64,000 nt of DNA from Gaiellasilicea sp963707575. Lineage in GTDB: Bacteria > Actinomycetota > Thermoleophilia > Gaiellales > Gaiellaceae. The notes beneath the pieces are model-generated. The model was not told the origin of the DNA, made no database searches, and saw only the letters and a program-made list of their open reading frames with translations. The first letter of the stretch is position 1. Every line of letters starts with the position of its first letter. The stretch spans positions 2,976,001 through 3,040,000 of the forward strand of contig OY970171.1 of NCBI GenBank assembly GCA_963707575.1, read 5' to 3'. Positions 35,047 to 43,382 of this stretch are shown here, piece after piece. The position numbers and the translations under genes were made by a program.

Positions 35047-35725
35047 CCTCGTCGCCTGCCTCGCGCTCGCGCTTCTCCTCTGGACGGGGGAAGCGCGAGC
35101 AGAGGCCGGCGGCGCGACCGTCCCAGCAGCCGGGCACATCAACTGGGCGCAGGTGATCGTCCGGGCGAAGCCGAGCGTGACAGCCGCGCGGACGACGGTC
35201 CTGACGCAGTTCCGGCCGGACTTCAGGCCCCGCGTCGTTCTTGCCTTGGGCGTTCGTCACGACGGTGAGGGGCAGCCCTCGTGGTACCGAATCAGCCTGC
35301 CGGGCCGTCCCAACGGACGGACCGGCTGGGTGCCCGCCGGCAGCGTCGACTTGAGGCCGATTCGCAAGGAGATCGTGATCGACCGCAGCGAGCGCACGCT
35401 CGAGCTGCGGGATGCCGGCCGTGTCGTCCTGCGGACGCGGGTCGCGGTCGGTGCCTATGGGATGGAGACGCCGCTCGGGCGCTTCTACGTGATGGCAAAG
35501 TTCCGGCCGACGGCGTCGGTGCTCGGAGCGTTTGCGTTCGAGACGAGCGCCTACTCCAAGCTGAGCGAGTGGCCCGGCGGAGGGATCGTCGGGATCCACG
35601 GCACGAACACGCCGTCGCTGCTCGGACAGGCGGTCTCGCACGGCTGCATCCGGGTTGCCAACGAGGCGATCCTCCGCCTGCGGCGGCTCGTTCCGGTCGG
35701 CACGCCGATCAGGATCCGCGCGTAG
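35006..35725 (+). CDS. Secreted L,D-transpeptidase (YkuD domain)
   Basis: This 239-aa protein begins at a GTG preceded by GGAGG, overlapping the previous frame by 41 nt. A signal peptide (SLVACLALALLLWTGEARA) leads to an SH3-like segment with YRISLPGRPNGRTGWVPAGSV. The YkuD domain follows: KEIVIDRSERTLELRD, TPLGRFYVMAKF and the catalytic GIHGTN...SHGCIRVANE with the active Cys. L,D-transpeptidases form 3-3 crosslinks or attach proteins to peptidoglycan outside the cell. Its overlap with the adhesin gene suggests it may help anchor that protein, though this is inference. Confidence 0.9.
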   Translation: MSSVSSSHRPSRASLVACLALALLLWTGEARAEAGGATVPAAGHINWAQVIVRAKPSVTAARTTVLTQFRPDFRPRVVLALGVRHDGEGQPSWYRISLPGRPNGRTGWVPAGSVDLRPIRKEIVIDRSERTLELRDAGRVVLRTRVAVGAYGMETPLGRFYVMAKFRPTASVLGAFAFETSAYSKLSEWPGGGIVGIHGTNTPSLLGQAVSHGCIRVANEAILRLRRLVPVGTPIRIRA

Positions 35726-35728
35726 CCG

Positions 35729-36442
35729 TCAGCTGACGGCGGCGACGAACGACGACCTGGACGCGGTCACGCGGTAGCCCCGGTCTTCGAAGCGGTGCGC
35801 CTGCACGAAGCGCTGCCAGCCGCCACCGCGGGCGCCTGCCACCGCCAGCTCGGCGAATCGGTAGGAGAAGCGGTTGCAGACGCGCGAGCCGCCGTCCCAC
35901 GTCTCCGCTGTCGCGATCGGCTCGAACCGGCCGCTGCTACCCGGCAGGTGGATGGGCTTCGAGACCGGCTTGCCGTTCAGCCAAACCCGCCACCAGTTCG
36001 GTCGCTGCCCAAGCTCCAGGACGGCGACGCGCTGTCGCTGGCCAGGCGCCACGTCGGCGTCGAGCTCGTGGTAGCGAGGCGGTCCGGCACCCGTCGTGAC
36101 CTCGTAGTAGAGGTTGCTTCCGGTGCCGTGAAACGCACTCAATCCGACCTGGAGCCACTGATCCGTGCCGCCCGGGCCGAGCCCGGAGCCGCCGACTCCG
36201 ACCCAGGCGGCAACGTGGCCGTCACGCACCTGGGGGTTGGCGAGAGCCGTGAGGGTCGCCTTGATGCCGTGGCCGCGGTGCGCGCTCTGGAAGCCCGCAT
36301 ACGAGTAGCCCGCCTTCCCGCACGGCTCGAGCGCAGCCGCCTCCGGCGCCGACGCCAGCGCCGCTGTCAGCGCGCAGGCAACGGCGCACGCCGACCCGAG
36401 CAGCCGCGTGAACCAGGGTCCGATCGCCGTTCGGACGTACAC
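35729..36442 (-). CDS. Secreted protein of unknown function, possibly concanavalin-like
   Basis: This 237-aa protein starts at a GTG at 36442 and has a signal peptide (SACAVACALTAALASAPEAAA). The mature part is rich in aromatic beta strands: HVAAWVGVGGSGLGPGGTDQWLQVGLSAF, LYYEVTTGAGPPRYHELDADVAPGQRQRVAVLEL, NWWRVWLNGKPV, with Cys residues near both ends (PCGKAGY and RVCNRF). The pattern recalls G1-peptidase-like beta sandwiches, including a Gln in a matching strand, but I cannot confirm the catalytic Glu. It lies downstream of the two-component genes on the same strand. Confidence 0.6.
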   Translation of the reverse strand: MYVRTAIGPWFTRLLGSACAVACALTAALASAPEAAALEPCGKAGYSYAGFQSAHRGHGIKATLTALANPQVRDGHVAAWVGVGGSGLGPGGTDQWLQVGLSAFHGTGSNLYYEVTTGAGPPRYHELDADVAPGQRQRVAVLELGQRPNWWRVWLNGKPVSKPIHLPGSSGRFEPIATAETWDGGSRVCNRFSYRFAELAVAGARGGGWQRFVQAHRFEDRGYRVTASRSSFVAAVS

Positions 36443-36519
36443 AAAACGGTCATCGGGACACGTTTGGACGGCGGTGATCCCTCGATTATGGGATCAGGCG
36501 CGATGGCGTGCCGCCGGTG

Positions 36520-37242
36520 TCAGACGGACGTCGCGGAGGGCGGCGACCATTGCGGCAACACCGCGCGGACCACGGTCGGCCCGCCCGGGCCGCTGTCGAG
36601 CTGGAGGCCTCCGCCGAGAAGCCGGAGTCGCTCGTGCATGCCCGCCAGGCCGATGCCTCTCTGGCCGTCCTCGTCGGGCTCGACACGTGCGGGGTCGAAG
36701 CCGTGGCCGTCGTCGCGAACCTCCATGCAGACACCGGCGTCGTCGGCGCGCAGCGCTACTTCGACCGTGAGGCTGCCGCTGTGCTGTCTGATGTTGCTCA
36801 GCGCTTCCTGCAAGACGCGCAGGAGCGCAATTCTCTGGGAGGAGGTCAAGGAATCGAACTCCCCGTCGCACGCCAGTGAGGTGCTCATACCGGTGCGCCG
36901 ACCGAGCGCACCCAGCTCCCGTGCAACCGCGTCCGGCAGGGGCTGTTGCAGGAGCGACCGCGGCTCGAGTGAATGTGCGAGGTCGCGTAGGTCCTGATGG
37001 AGCTCGGCCAGCTGTGACTCGAGGTCGGCGAAGCGACCGACGACCGGCGCATGGTGCCCGGTCTCGACGAGCGCAAGCACCTGCTCGCGGAGGAGCCGCA
37101 CGTCCTGGGCGAGGACGTAGACCTGCTGGAGCGGGCCGTCGTGGAGATCGAAGCCGAGCCGGACGAGCAGCCGCTCGTTTGCCGCCGCCAGCCCCGGCTC
37201 GTGCCTGGGTGCATCGGTCTGGGTCGGGATCGCGCTGCTCAT
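36520..37242 (-). CDS. Soluble NarL-type sensor histidine kinase
   Basis: This 240-aa protein starts at the ATG at 37242. The HisKA_3 dimerisation box has His34 in FDLHDGPLQQVYVLAQDV. The ATPase domain includes LQEALSNIRQHS (N box), VRDDGHGFDP and GIGLAGMHERLRLLGG (G boxes). There is no membrane helix and little sequence before the H box, so any signal must come from a partner. Its start lies 15 nt after the stop of the response-regulator gene, and the two form one operon. Confidence 0.9.
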   Translation of the reverse strand: MSSAIPTQTDAPRHEPGLAAANERLLVRLGFDLHDGPLQQVYVLAQDVRLLREQVLALVETGHHAPVVGRFADLESQLAELHQDLRDLAHSLEPRSLLQQPLPDAVARELGALGRRTGMSTSLACDGEFDSLTSSQRIALLRVLQEALSNIRQHSGSLTVEVALRADDAGVCMEVRDDGHGFDPARVEPDEDGQRGIGLAGMHERLRLLGGGLQLDSGPGGPTVVRAVLPQWSPPSATSV

Positions 37243-37257
37243 CTGCTGAACGGCGGC

Positions 37258-37902
37258 TTAGGCCGATTCGACGGTGAGTGCAGAGGCGAGCCCGTTGCGA
37301 TACGCATACCGAGCCGCTTCGGTCCGGCTCGAGATGCCGAGCTTCCGGTAGATGTTGCGCAGGTGGAACTTGACGGTCTGCTCGCTGATCCAGAGCCGGC
37401 GACCGATCTCGCGATTCGAGAGTCCTCCCGCGACCGCGTCGAGCACGGCCGACTCGCGCTCGCTGAGCGCGATCGCACCGGCTGCCGGCAGGGCGACCGC
37501 CGGCGTCTCGGCCCCCCAGACGGCGAACGACTTACCGGACAGGGCGCTCCGGAGGACAACGGCCAGATCGACCGGCTCGACGGTCTTGACGACGTACCCG
37601 CGTGCGCCGGCACGGCGCGCGGCCTCGATCTGCGCCTCGTCGCTGTAACTCGAAAGGATCACGACGGCGATGCCCGGATCGTGCTTGCGGAGCCGTTCCA
37701 GGCAGGCGAGCCCGTCGAGCTCCGGCATGCGCAGGTCGAGCAGCACGACGTCGGGGCTCGTCTCGCGCACGGCCGGGACGACGTGACTCCCGACGGAGAC
37801 CTCGCCGACGATCTCGAAGCCGTCCGCGTCGCCGAGTGCGCGCCTGATCGCCGCCAGCATCAGCCGATGGTCGTCAGCAACCAGTACTCGAAGAGTGTCC
37901 AT
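37258..37902 (-). CDS. LuxR/NarL-family response regulator
   Basis: This 214-aa protein starts at the ATG at 37902. The receiver has Asp10/Asp11, the phospho-acceptor Asp56 in VVLLDLRMPELDG and Lys106 in YVVKT. The LuxR HTH is ALSERESAVLDAVAGGLSNREIGRRLWISEQTVKFHLRNIYRKLGI. It is cotranscribed with the kinase gene downstream of it. The HTH is nearly identical over the recognition helix to the orphan regulator at 29269, so they probably read similar DNA sites. Confidence 0.93.
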   Translation of the reverse strand: MDTLRVLVADDHRLMLAAIRRALGDADGFEIVGEVSVGSHVVPAVRETSPDVVLLDLRMPELDGLACLERLRKHDPGIAVVILSSYSDEAQIEAARRAGARGYVVKTVEPVDLAVVLRSALSGKSFAVWGAETPAVALPAAGAIALSERESAVLDAVAGGLSNREIGRRLWISEQTVKFHLRNIYRKLGISSRTEAARYAYRNGLASALTVESA

Positions 37903-38064
37903 GCGCCGCAGTCCTTTCGAGGCTTCCGCGAGAGAGAGCCGTTGTCGGACGATCGCCTATGCGGGCGGACGATGCGTCCCCCATTTGGGCGACGGTGGCC
38001 GCGCCGCGCGCCGTCTCGAGAAAGTGCAGCCACACGCGGCTACTCTGCTGCTCGCCAGGGTTGA

Positions 38065-40425
38065 TTGAGGTGGGGGTTGAACGTGCTGCGTTTCTGCTCG
38101 TTCGTCGGCGGCGTGCTTGCTATTGCGGTGGTGCTGGCCTCGGTCGGTGCCGCGATCACGCATGGCGCAGCGGCAACTCCTGTCCGGACCACGGCACCGG
38201 CCCCCGTTCCGTCGCTGACTCCCAAAGCGACCGCGAAGCTCTGGACGACGCTCGTCCGGCAGCCTCGTCGACACCGCTTTGCAACCGCCGAATGCCGGCC
38301 GCTCCGCGCAGTCTTCTATGCCGCGACCGACTGGCTCCGGCTGTCTACGAAACTTGCGGCCACGGCCTCGCCGTGCGCGCACTACTACATCTCCGTGCCG
38401 CCGCTGGTGGCCGACAAGTCGCAGCCGCGGCCGGATCAGGCCTGGCGGATCCGCGCGCTCGGGCCGTCGTTCCATGCGCTGGCGGAGATCAACGTCACCG
38501 GCTGGACGTCCTGGGTCGCGACGACGGGGAACAGCTGGTCCGCCGCCGGTGTCGAGGCACGGCGACGGATGGCAGCCGCAGGCTACGACGTCGGAGCCGG
38601 AGACAGCTGGGCGCTGAACGAGCTCTCGTCCGCGGTTCGAGCGGGGACGGGGAACGCGCGCGCCAACATGCGCGCGTTCCTCAACGGGCTCTACGACGGT
38701 GACGGGACGACGCCGACGCGGGGTGCCGTCTTCACGACCGGGATCGGGCAGGCCACGGGCGAGCTCTCGGTCTATCAGGCGCGGCTGCAGGACTGGTACG
38801 AGGACGCCGCGTTCTGGAGCGACATGCAGCGCGTAACGAGCGATTGGTCGCAGGAGGTGTACGGCGATGTCCGCCATTACGCCGTCGCTGGAGCCTCGCG
38901 AGACGAACGGCGCAATGCCCTGAACGAGTACCTGCTGCACCAGCTGTCGCTCGCAAACGCGGCGCCAGACACCTCTTCGCCCGCCCGCGCAGTGCTCGGT
39001 GGCACGTACGCGCCGGTCGCAAATGCAGCGTGGCAGTACGACGAGGCCTTCGGGTGGACGAACGTCCCGGTCGACCTCATGCAGGACTACATCTCGGCGC
39101 AGACCTACGCGCTACGCGCGGCCGGCATCGGCGGCTTCGGCTTCGCCTGGTCGCCGAGGAACCTGGCCGGCATTCCACCGGCGGACTTCGCCTCGCAGAC
39201 GGGCCTGCTGCTCGATCGCCTCGCGGCGTCGATCTCCGATTCCAGCGAGCTGCCGGAAGGCGCCTGCGGCACCGACTGGTGCCGTCGAGATTTCGACGGC
39301 GCCGCCTTTACCGCGGGTTGGCGGAGCTTCGCGAGCTGGAGGCCCTCACGGCTGACATTCACGACGCCGCCGCAAACGGTCGCGCCGGCCACGACGTCCG
39401 CTCCCATCTCGGTGCAGCTGGAGACGAGCACGGGGATCGCCTACACGACCGGCACGCCTGTCCCGATCGAGCTCACCTCGACATCGTCGACCGCCCAGCT
39501 CGCACTCGACCCGGCCGCCGCTTGGGCGCCGACCCTCACGGCGACGATCCCGAGCGGCGCGAGCACCGTCAGCTTCTACGTCCGTGACACGACCAGCGGT
39601 TCCAGCACCCTCACCGCGGCCGCCGCCGGCAAGGCAGCCGGAGCGCAGACCGTGACCGTTGCGTCCCAACCGGAGACGCCGCAGCCGGGCGGCGGGAGTG
39701 GTGGAGGGGGCAGCGTGCAGGCGGACGTCGGCGTGACGGTGAGCGCGGCGAAGACCTCACTTGTGCCGAACGAGGCCGTGGAGATCAGGGTGGCGGTCGC
39801 GAACAAGGAGATCGCAGCGGCGACGGGGTTGCGGGCGCTGATCACATTGCCGCCGGACGCGACCCTGCTCGGGCCGCCGGCCTTCGAGCGCGGCTCGGGC
39901 TGCACCGGCACGAGCACCCTCGACTGCAGCCTCGACTACCTGCCTGCGAACAGCTCGACACTGCTTCGCTTCTCGATCGCCGTCGGCGCAGTGGGCGTCA
40001 AAGCGATCGGCGTGCGTGTGTCTGCGAACGGCGGCGACCGAAACGAGCTGGACAACAGCGGGTCGGTGACGCTCCAGGTGACTGCTCCGCCGCCGACGCC
40101 GGTCGCTACCCCCGCCAGGCAGGCCGGCTCGAAGGGCGCCACGAGGAACGGCACGAACGGGCCGAACCTGCTCGTCGGGACCTCCAGGGCGGACATCCTG
40201 AACGGGCGCGGCGGGAATGATCGTCTCCTCGGCCGCGGCGGCAACGACCGTCTCTTCGGTGGCGCCGGGCGTGACGTGCTCGACGGCGGCGCCGGAAACG
40301 ACACGATCGCCGCGGCCGACAGGGCGAAAGACACGATCCGCTGCGGCAGCGGCCGCGACGTCGTCGTCGCCGACCGCATCGACGCGATCGCGCGCGACTG
40401 CGAGCGCGTCCGTAGACGCCGCTGA
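38065..40425 (+). CDS. Large secreted protein with C-terminal RTX-like calcium repeats
   Basis: The frame gives 786 aa from a TTG at 38065; TTG at 38077, after GAGGTGGGGG, is equally possible. A signal or anchor helix (FCSFVGGVLAIAVVLASVGAAI) is followed by a roughly 350-residue domain of unknown family with many Trp (LWTTLVRQP, GWTSWVATTGNSWSAAGVEARRRM, GFGFAWSPRNL). Next come an Ig-like region (about 440-535), a Gly-rich linker, a DUF11-like domain (about 555-680) and GGNDRLLGRGGNDRLFGGAGRDVLDGG, RTX-type nonapeptide repeats that bind calcium. It should be extracellular. The N-terminal domain may be an enzyme but I cannot assign it. Confidence 0.7.
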   Translation: MRWGLNVLRFCSFVGGVLAIAVVLASVGAAITHGAAATPVRTTAPAPVPSLTPKATAKLWTTLVRQPRRHRFATAECRPLRAVFYAATDWLRLSTKLAATASPCAHYYISVPPLVADKSQPRPDQAWRIRALGPSFHALAEINVTGWTSWVATTGNSWSAAGVEARRRMAAAGYDVGAGDSWALNELSSAVRAGTGNARANMRAFLNGLYDGDGTTPTRGAVFTTGIGQATGELSVYQARLQDWYEDAAFWSDMQRVTSDWSQEVYGDVRHYAVAGASRDERRNALNEYLLHQLSLANAAPDTSSPARAVLGGTYAPVANAAWQYDEAFGWTNVPVDLMQDYISAQTYALRAAGIGGFGFAWSPRNLAGIPPADFASQTGLLLDRLAASISDSSELPEGACGTDWCRRDFDGAAFTAGWRSFASWRPSRLTFTTPPQTVAPATTSAPISVQLETSTGIAYTTGTPVPIELTSTSSTAQLALDPAAAWAPTLTATIPSGASTVSFYVRDTTSGSSTLTAAAAGKAAGAQTVTVASQPETPQPGGGSGGGGSVQADVGVTVSAAKTSLVPNEAVEIRVAVANKEIAAATGLRALITLPPDATLLGPPAFERGSGCTGTSTLDCSLDYLPANSSTLLRFSIAVGAVGVKAIGVRVSANGGDRNELDNSGSVTLQVTAPPPTPVATPARQAGSKGATRNGTNGPNLLVGTSRADILNGRGGNDRLLGRGGNDRLFGGAGRDVLDGGAGNDTIAAADRAKDTIRCGSGRDVVVADRIDAIARDCERVRRRR

Positions 40426-40520
40426 GCCGGAGCCACCCGCGAGACCGTCGGTCCCGACGTAAGAGCGCGGCGGACTCCGACACCAACGGGCATCACCGAT
40501 TCCCCGAGGAGGGAGACGAC

Positions 40521-40829
40521 ATGCCCTACGGCTCTTGGATCAACGACCTGCCGACCGCGTTCTTCATGGTCGTGCACATCGCCGCGTTCACGATCGGGGC
40601 CGGGTTCGCCTGGCTGGCCTTCAAGCGGCAGCTCAGCCTGCTCGGGACCGGCTTCGCGCTCTTTGCCGCGGCGGAGCTGACCTACATGACCTACCACCTG
40701 GACTGGACCGTGTTCCTGTTCGCGCACACGATCGCCGAGGTGCTCGACCTGGTCGCGTTCGTGCTCGTCTTCGCGGCCACGATCTGGCAGACGGTCGAGG
40801 CGCGGCAGGCGGCGGAGGTGACCCGCTGA
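40521..40829 (+). CDS. Small membrane protein, first gene of a cupredoxin operon
   Basis: This 102-aa protein starts at an ATG with GAGGAGGGAG upstream. It has three membrane helices: AFFMVVHIAAFTIGAGFAWLAF, LLGTGFALFAAAELTYMTYHL and FAHTIAEVLDLVAFVLVFAATIW. Histidines within the helices (VVH, TYH, FAH) could bind metal or haem. The next gene overlaps by one base. I do not recognise a named family. Confidence 0.65.
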   Translation: MPYGSWINDLPTAFFMVVHIAAFTIGAGFAWLAFKRQLSLLGTGFALFAAAELTYMTYHLDWTVFLFAHTIAEVLDLVAFVLVFAATIWQTVEARQAAEVTR

Positions 40830-41179
40830 TGCGGCTGCCTGCCCGTCGCATGGCACCGGCTGCGGGGCTCGCCCTCGTGTTCGTCCTCGCGGGTTGCGGC
40901 GACAGCGAAAGCGAGAGCAGCGAGCCCGTGGCGACGAACGAGGTCTCGATGGCCAAGAGCTACGTCTTCGAGCCGAAGGCCGTCGCGATCGACGCTGGCG
41001 GGGCCGTCACCTGGACGAACAACGACAACTTCACCCACACCGTCCAGGTCGACGGACAAGAGGACCACAAGGTCGATCAGGGCGAAAGCGTCTCGATCGA
41101 GTTCGACACGCCCGGTACCTACCACTACGTCTGCACGCTGCACGAGAACGACATGGACGGGGAGGTGATCGTCCGATGA
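40829..41179 (+). CDS. Cupredoxin (plastocyanin-like) lipoprotein
   Basis: This 116-aa protein starts at an ATG overlapping the previous stop as TGATG. The signal peptide ends in a lipobox (LVFVLAGC, Cys23), so it is an LspA substrate anchored outside the membrane. The cupredoxin fold carries the type-1 copper ligands His70 (FTHTV), Cys102 (YHYVCTLH), His105 and Met109 (HENDM). It would shuttle electrons or bind copper at the cell surface. The surrounding small membrane genes suggest a dedicated copper or redox module. Confidence 0.9.
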   Translation: MRLPARRMAPAAGLALVFVLAGCGDSESESSEPVATNEVSMAKSYVFEPKAVAIDAGGAVTWTNNDNFTHTVQVDGQEDHKVDQGESVSIEFDTPGTYHYVCTLHENDMDGEVIVR

Positions 41180-41580
41180 GCGGCCTCCGGCGCGACGTCG
41201 TCATCCTCAGCTGCGCCGTCAGCGCAGGCATCCACGGCGCGCTCGCGCCGGCGCACTTCGCCGAAAGCGCGGGGGCGGGCCTCGGGTTCGTCGCCTCGAC
41301 GATCCTCCTGGCCGGGCTCGCCGTCTTCCTGACGGTGCACCCGGCCAGCTCCCTGCCACTGGCGGGCGCGGCGATCGCCTTCACCGGTCTGCTCGCCGCC
41401 TACGCACTCGCGGCGACGACCGGATTGCCGGTGCTCCATCCCCGGCCCGAACCGGTCGACGGCCTCGCCCTCGCCACCAAGGCGTTCGAGGTCGTGGGCC
41501 TGGCGACGGCGCTCAACCTCCTGTGGGGCGGCTCGGTGCTGGCACTGGGAACCCCTCGACCGAAAGGACACCTGACATGA
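41176..41580 (+). CDS. Small membrane protein of the cupredoxin operon
   Basis: This 134-aa protein overlaps the cupredoxin stop by 4 nt (ATGA). It has four membrane helices. A His-containing start (SAGIHGALAPAHFAESAGAGLGFVASTIL) and the loop TTGLPVLHPRPEPVDGLALATKAFEVVG recur in actinobacterial membrane proteins of unknown function. Its stop overlaps the start of the next gene. A role in copper or terminal electron transfer is only inferred from its neighbour. Confidence 0.65.
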   Translation: MSGLRRDVVILSCAVSAGIHGALAPAHFAESAGAGLGFVASTILLAGLAVFLTVHPASSLPLAGAAIAFTGLLAAYALAATTGLPVLHPRPEPVDGLALATKAFEVVGLATALNLLWGGSVLALGTPRPKGHLT

Positions 41581-42263
41581 GCGAGACACGGACTTCTCGG
41601 CCGATCCCCCTCGCCTTGACGATGCTGGTGGCGTTCTTCGCCGCCCTCGCCGCACTGGCGGTCTCGAACGGCCATGACGCAATGGCGCACGGCAACGAAT
41701 CGGCGCACACGCCGATGGCTACAGACAAGGCGGAGGCGCTTCGCGCCGACATGCGCGTGCTCTGGGAGGACCACATCGTGTGGACACGCCTGGCGATCAT
41801 CTCCCTCACTGCGGGGACGGCGGACACCGAGGCGACGGTCGCCCGGCTGCTCCGAAACCAGACGGACATCGGCAATGCCGTCAAGCCCTTCTACGGCAAG
41901 GCGGCCGGGAACAAGCTGACGGCGGAGCTCCGGAAGCACATCCTGATCGCAGCCGACGTGGTTGTCGCCGCCAAGGCGGGCGACCGGGCGAAGCTCGCCG
42001 ACGCCCAGGCTCGTTGGCGGGCGAACGCGGACGACATCGCCGGCGTGCTCGCAAGCGTCAATCCGCGCCACTGGAAGCTCGGAGCGATGAAAGCCGAGAT
42101 GCACAAGCACCTGGCCCTGACGACGGAGGAGGCAGTGGCCCGGATCGGGGGCGACTGGGCCGGCGACGTCGCCGCCTACGACAGGGTCCACCGCCACATC
42201 CTGCACATGTCCGACGCGCTCGCAGACGGTCTGATCAAGCAGTTCCCGAAGCGGTTCCGCTGA
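41577..42263 (+). CDS. Secreted or anchored His-rich helical protein of unknown function
   Basis: From the ATG at 41577 (overlapping the previous stop) the protein is 228 aa. An N-terminal helix (LALTMLVAFFAALAALAVS) is a signal or anchor. The mature part is all-helical with MRVLWEDHIVWTRLAIISL, ATVARLLRNQTDIGNAVKPFYGKAAGNKLTAELRKHILIAADVV and a C-terminal YDRVHRHILHMSDALADGLIKQFPKRF. Several His and Met could bind metal. Similar proteins occur in Firmicutes with unreliable names. It closes the four-gene operon. Confidence 0.7.
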   Translation: MSETRTSRPIPLALTMLVAFFAALAALAVSNGHDAMAHGNESAHTPMATDKAEALRADMRVLWEDHIVWTRLAIISLTAGTADTEATVARLLRNQTDIGNAVKPFYGKAAGNKLTAELRKHILIAADVVVAAKAGDRAKLADAQARWRANADDIAGVLASVNPRHWKLGAMKAEMHKHLALTTEEAVARIGGDWAGDVAAYDRVHRHILHMSDALADGLIKQFPKRFR

Positions 42264-42402
42264 CGGCGTGTCCTCCCCTTCGTCCCGGGGCGCGCCTCGG
42301 CCGCCCCGGGACGATTCGCGCCGCCAGGCGTAAGAACCCGACCCGTCGCGACACCAACGTCGCTGTGACGAGCATTCTCTCAGCGGCGCCGACCCGCCCC
42401 GC

Positions 42403-42408
42403 TACGCT
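42403..42408 (+). promoter_or_regulatory. -10-like TACGCT before the sigma-factor gene
   Basis: TACGCT ends 7 nt before the GTG at 42416. It supports that start over the GTG 51 nt upstream and suggests a leaderless sigma-factor mRNA. Confidence 0.45.
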
Positions 42409-42415
42409 CCCGCTG

Positions 42416-43096
42416 GTGTCCAAGCTCCAGCCGACCGTGGATCTCGAGCTCGCCGAGCCCGTCGCCTTGCCTCTCGACGAGGAGTCGCGTGAGTGGCTGC
42501 GCTGCCTGCACGCCGAAGGCCCGGTGAAGGATGAGGCCGTCGCGCGGCTGCACGGGCTCCTCCTGCGCGCGGCGCGGTTCGAGACGTCCCGCCGCCGCCT
42601 GACGCTGCCGCACCTGCGGGGAAACGACCTCGACGACATCGCCAACCAGGCTGCCGATGACGCGCTCGTCAGCGTGCTGAGGCGACTCGACGACTTCCGC
42701 GGCGCGAGCCGCTTCACCACGTGGGCGTACAAGTTCGCCCTGCTCGAGGCAGCGGTCAAGCTGCGGAAGCGCTCCTGGCAGGGCCGCGAGGTGCCGCTGG
42801 AGCCGGAGACGTGGAACCAGTTCGCGAGCGCGGGGCCGGCTCCCGACGAGAAGCTGGAGCAGAGTGAGCTCGTGACCACGCTGCAACACGCCGTCGCCGA
42901 GGTGCTGACGCCGCATCAGCGGAGCGTTCTCGTCGCGCTGGCTCTGAACGGCGTCCCGATCGACGTCCTGGCGGATCGGCTCGGCACGACACGCGGGGCG
43001 CTCTACAAGACGCTGCACGATGCGCGGCGCAAGCTGCGCAGGCACCTGGACGATCGCGGACTCTCATTCGAGTCGCCAGTGGAGGAGGGACGATGA
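42416..43096 (+). CDS. ECF-like RNA polymerase sigma factor
   Basis: From the GTG at 42416 the protein is 226 aa. Sigma region 2 includes DLDDIANQAADDALVSVLRRLDDFRGASRFTTWAYKFALLEAAVKLRKRSW. Region 4 is VLTPHQRSVLVALALNGVPIDVLADRLGTTRGALYKTLHDARRKLRRHL. An unusual 60-residue N-terminal extension precedes region 2. The gene overlaps the start of a zinc-type anti-sigma gene (ATGA), the standard arrangement for a sensed stress pair. The cupredoxin operon just upstream is a candidate regulon, but no shared promoter motif was established. Confidence 0.87.
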   Translation: MSKLQPTVDLELAEPVALPLDEESREWLRCLHAEGPVKDEAVARLHGLLLRAARFETSRRRLTLPHLRGNDLDDIANQAADDALVSVLRRLDDFRGASRFTTWAYKFALLEAAVKLRKRSWQGREVPLEPETWNQFASAGPAPDEKLEQSELVTTLQHAVAEVLTPHQRSVLVALALNGVPIDVLADRLGTTRGALYKTLHDARRKLRRHLDDRGLSFESPVEEGR

Positions 43097-43338
43097 ACGA
43101 GCGACCGGATCTGCCGGAGGTGGTCGGCCGGATGCTCGGCCCTGCCGGGCCCGAGATCGGCTGCGACGAGTGCTTCGAGGTGCTCGACCGCTACGTCGAG
43201 CTCGAGCTGGCGGGCGCGGACGCCGACGCGGCGATTCCGGGGCTGCGGGCTCATCTGGCCGGCTGCCCCGCCTGCCGCGAGGAGCACGAGAGCCTGCGCG
43301 CGCTCGTCAGCAGCACCCCGAACGAAAAATCCTCCTAA
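43093..43338 (+). CDS. Zinc-binding anti-sigma factor (ZAS-type)
   Basis: This 81-aa protein overlaps the sigma gene by 4 nt. It carries Cys24-x-x-Cys27 followed by a helix (FEVLDRYVELELAG) and His54-x3-Cys58-x2-Cys61 in HLAGCPAC, the ZAS zinc signature. There is no membrane segment, so like RsrA it could respond to redox state through the cysteines in the cytoplasm. It most likely holds the sigma factor encoded just upstream. Confidence 0.85.
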   Translation: MNERPDLPEVVGRMLGPAGPEIGCDECFEVLDRYVELELAGADADAAIPGLRAHLAGCPACREEHESLRALVSSTPNEKSS

Positions 43339-43382
43339 AAGGTCTAGAAACCAGCCGATTCTCACAGTAGAGTCGCCCGGCG

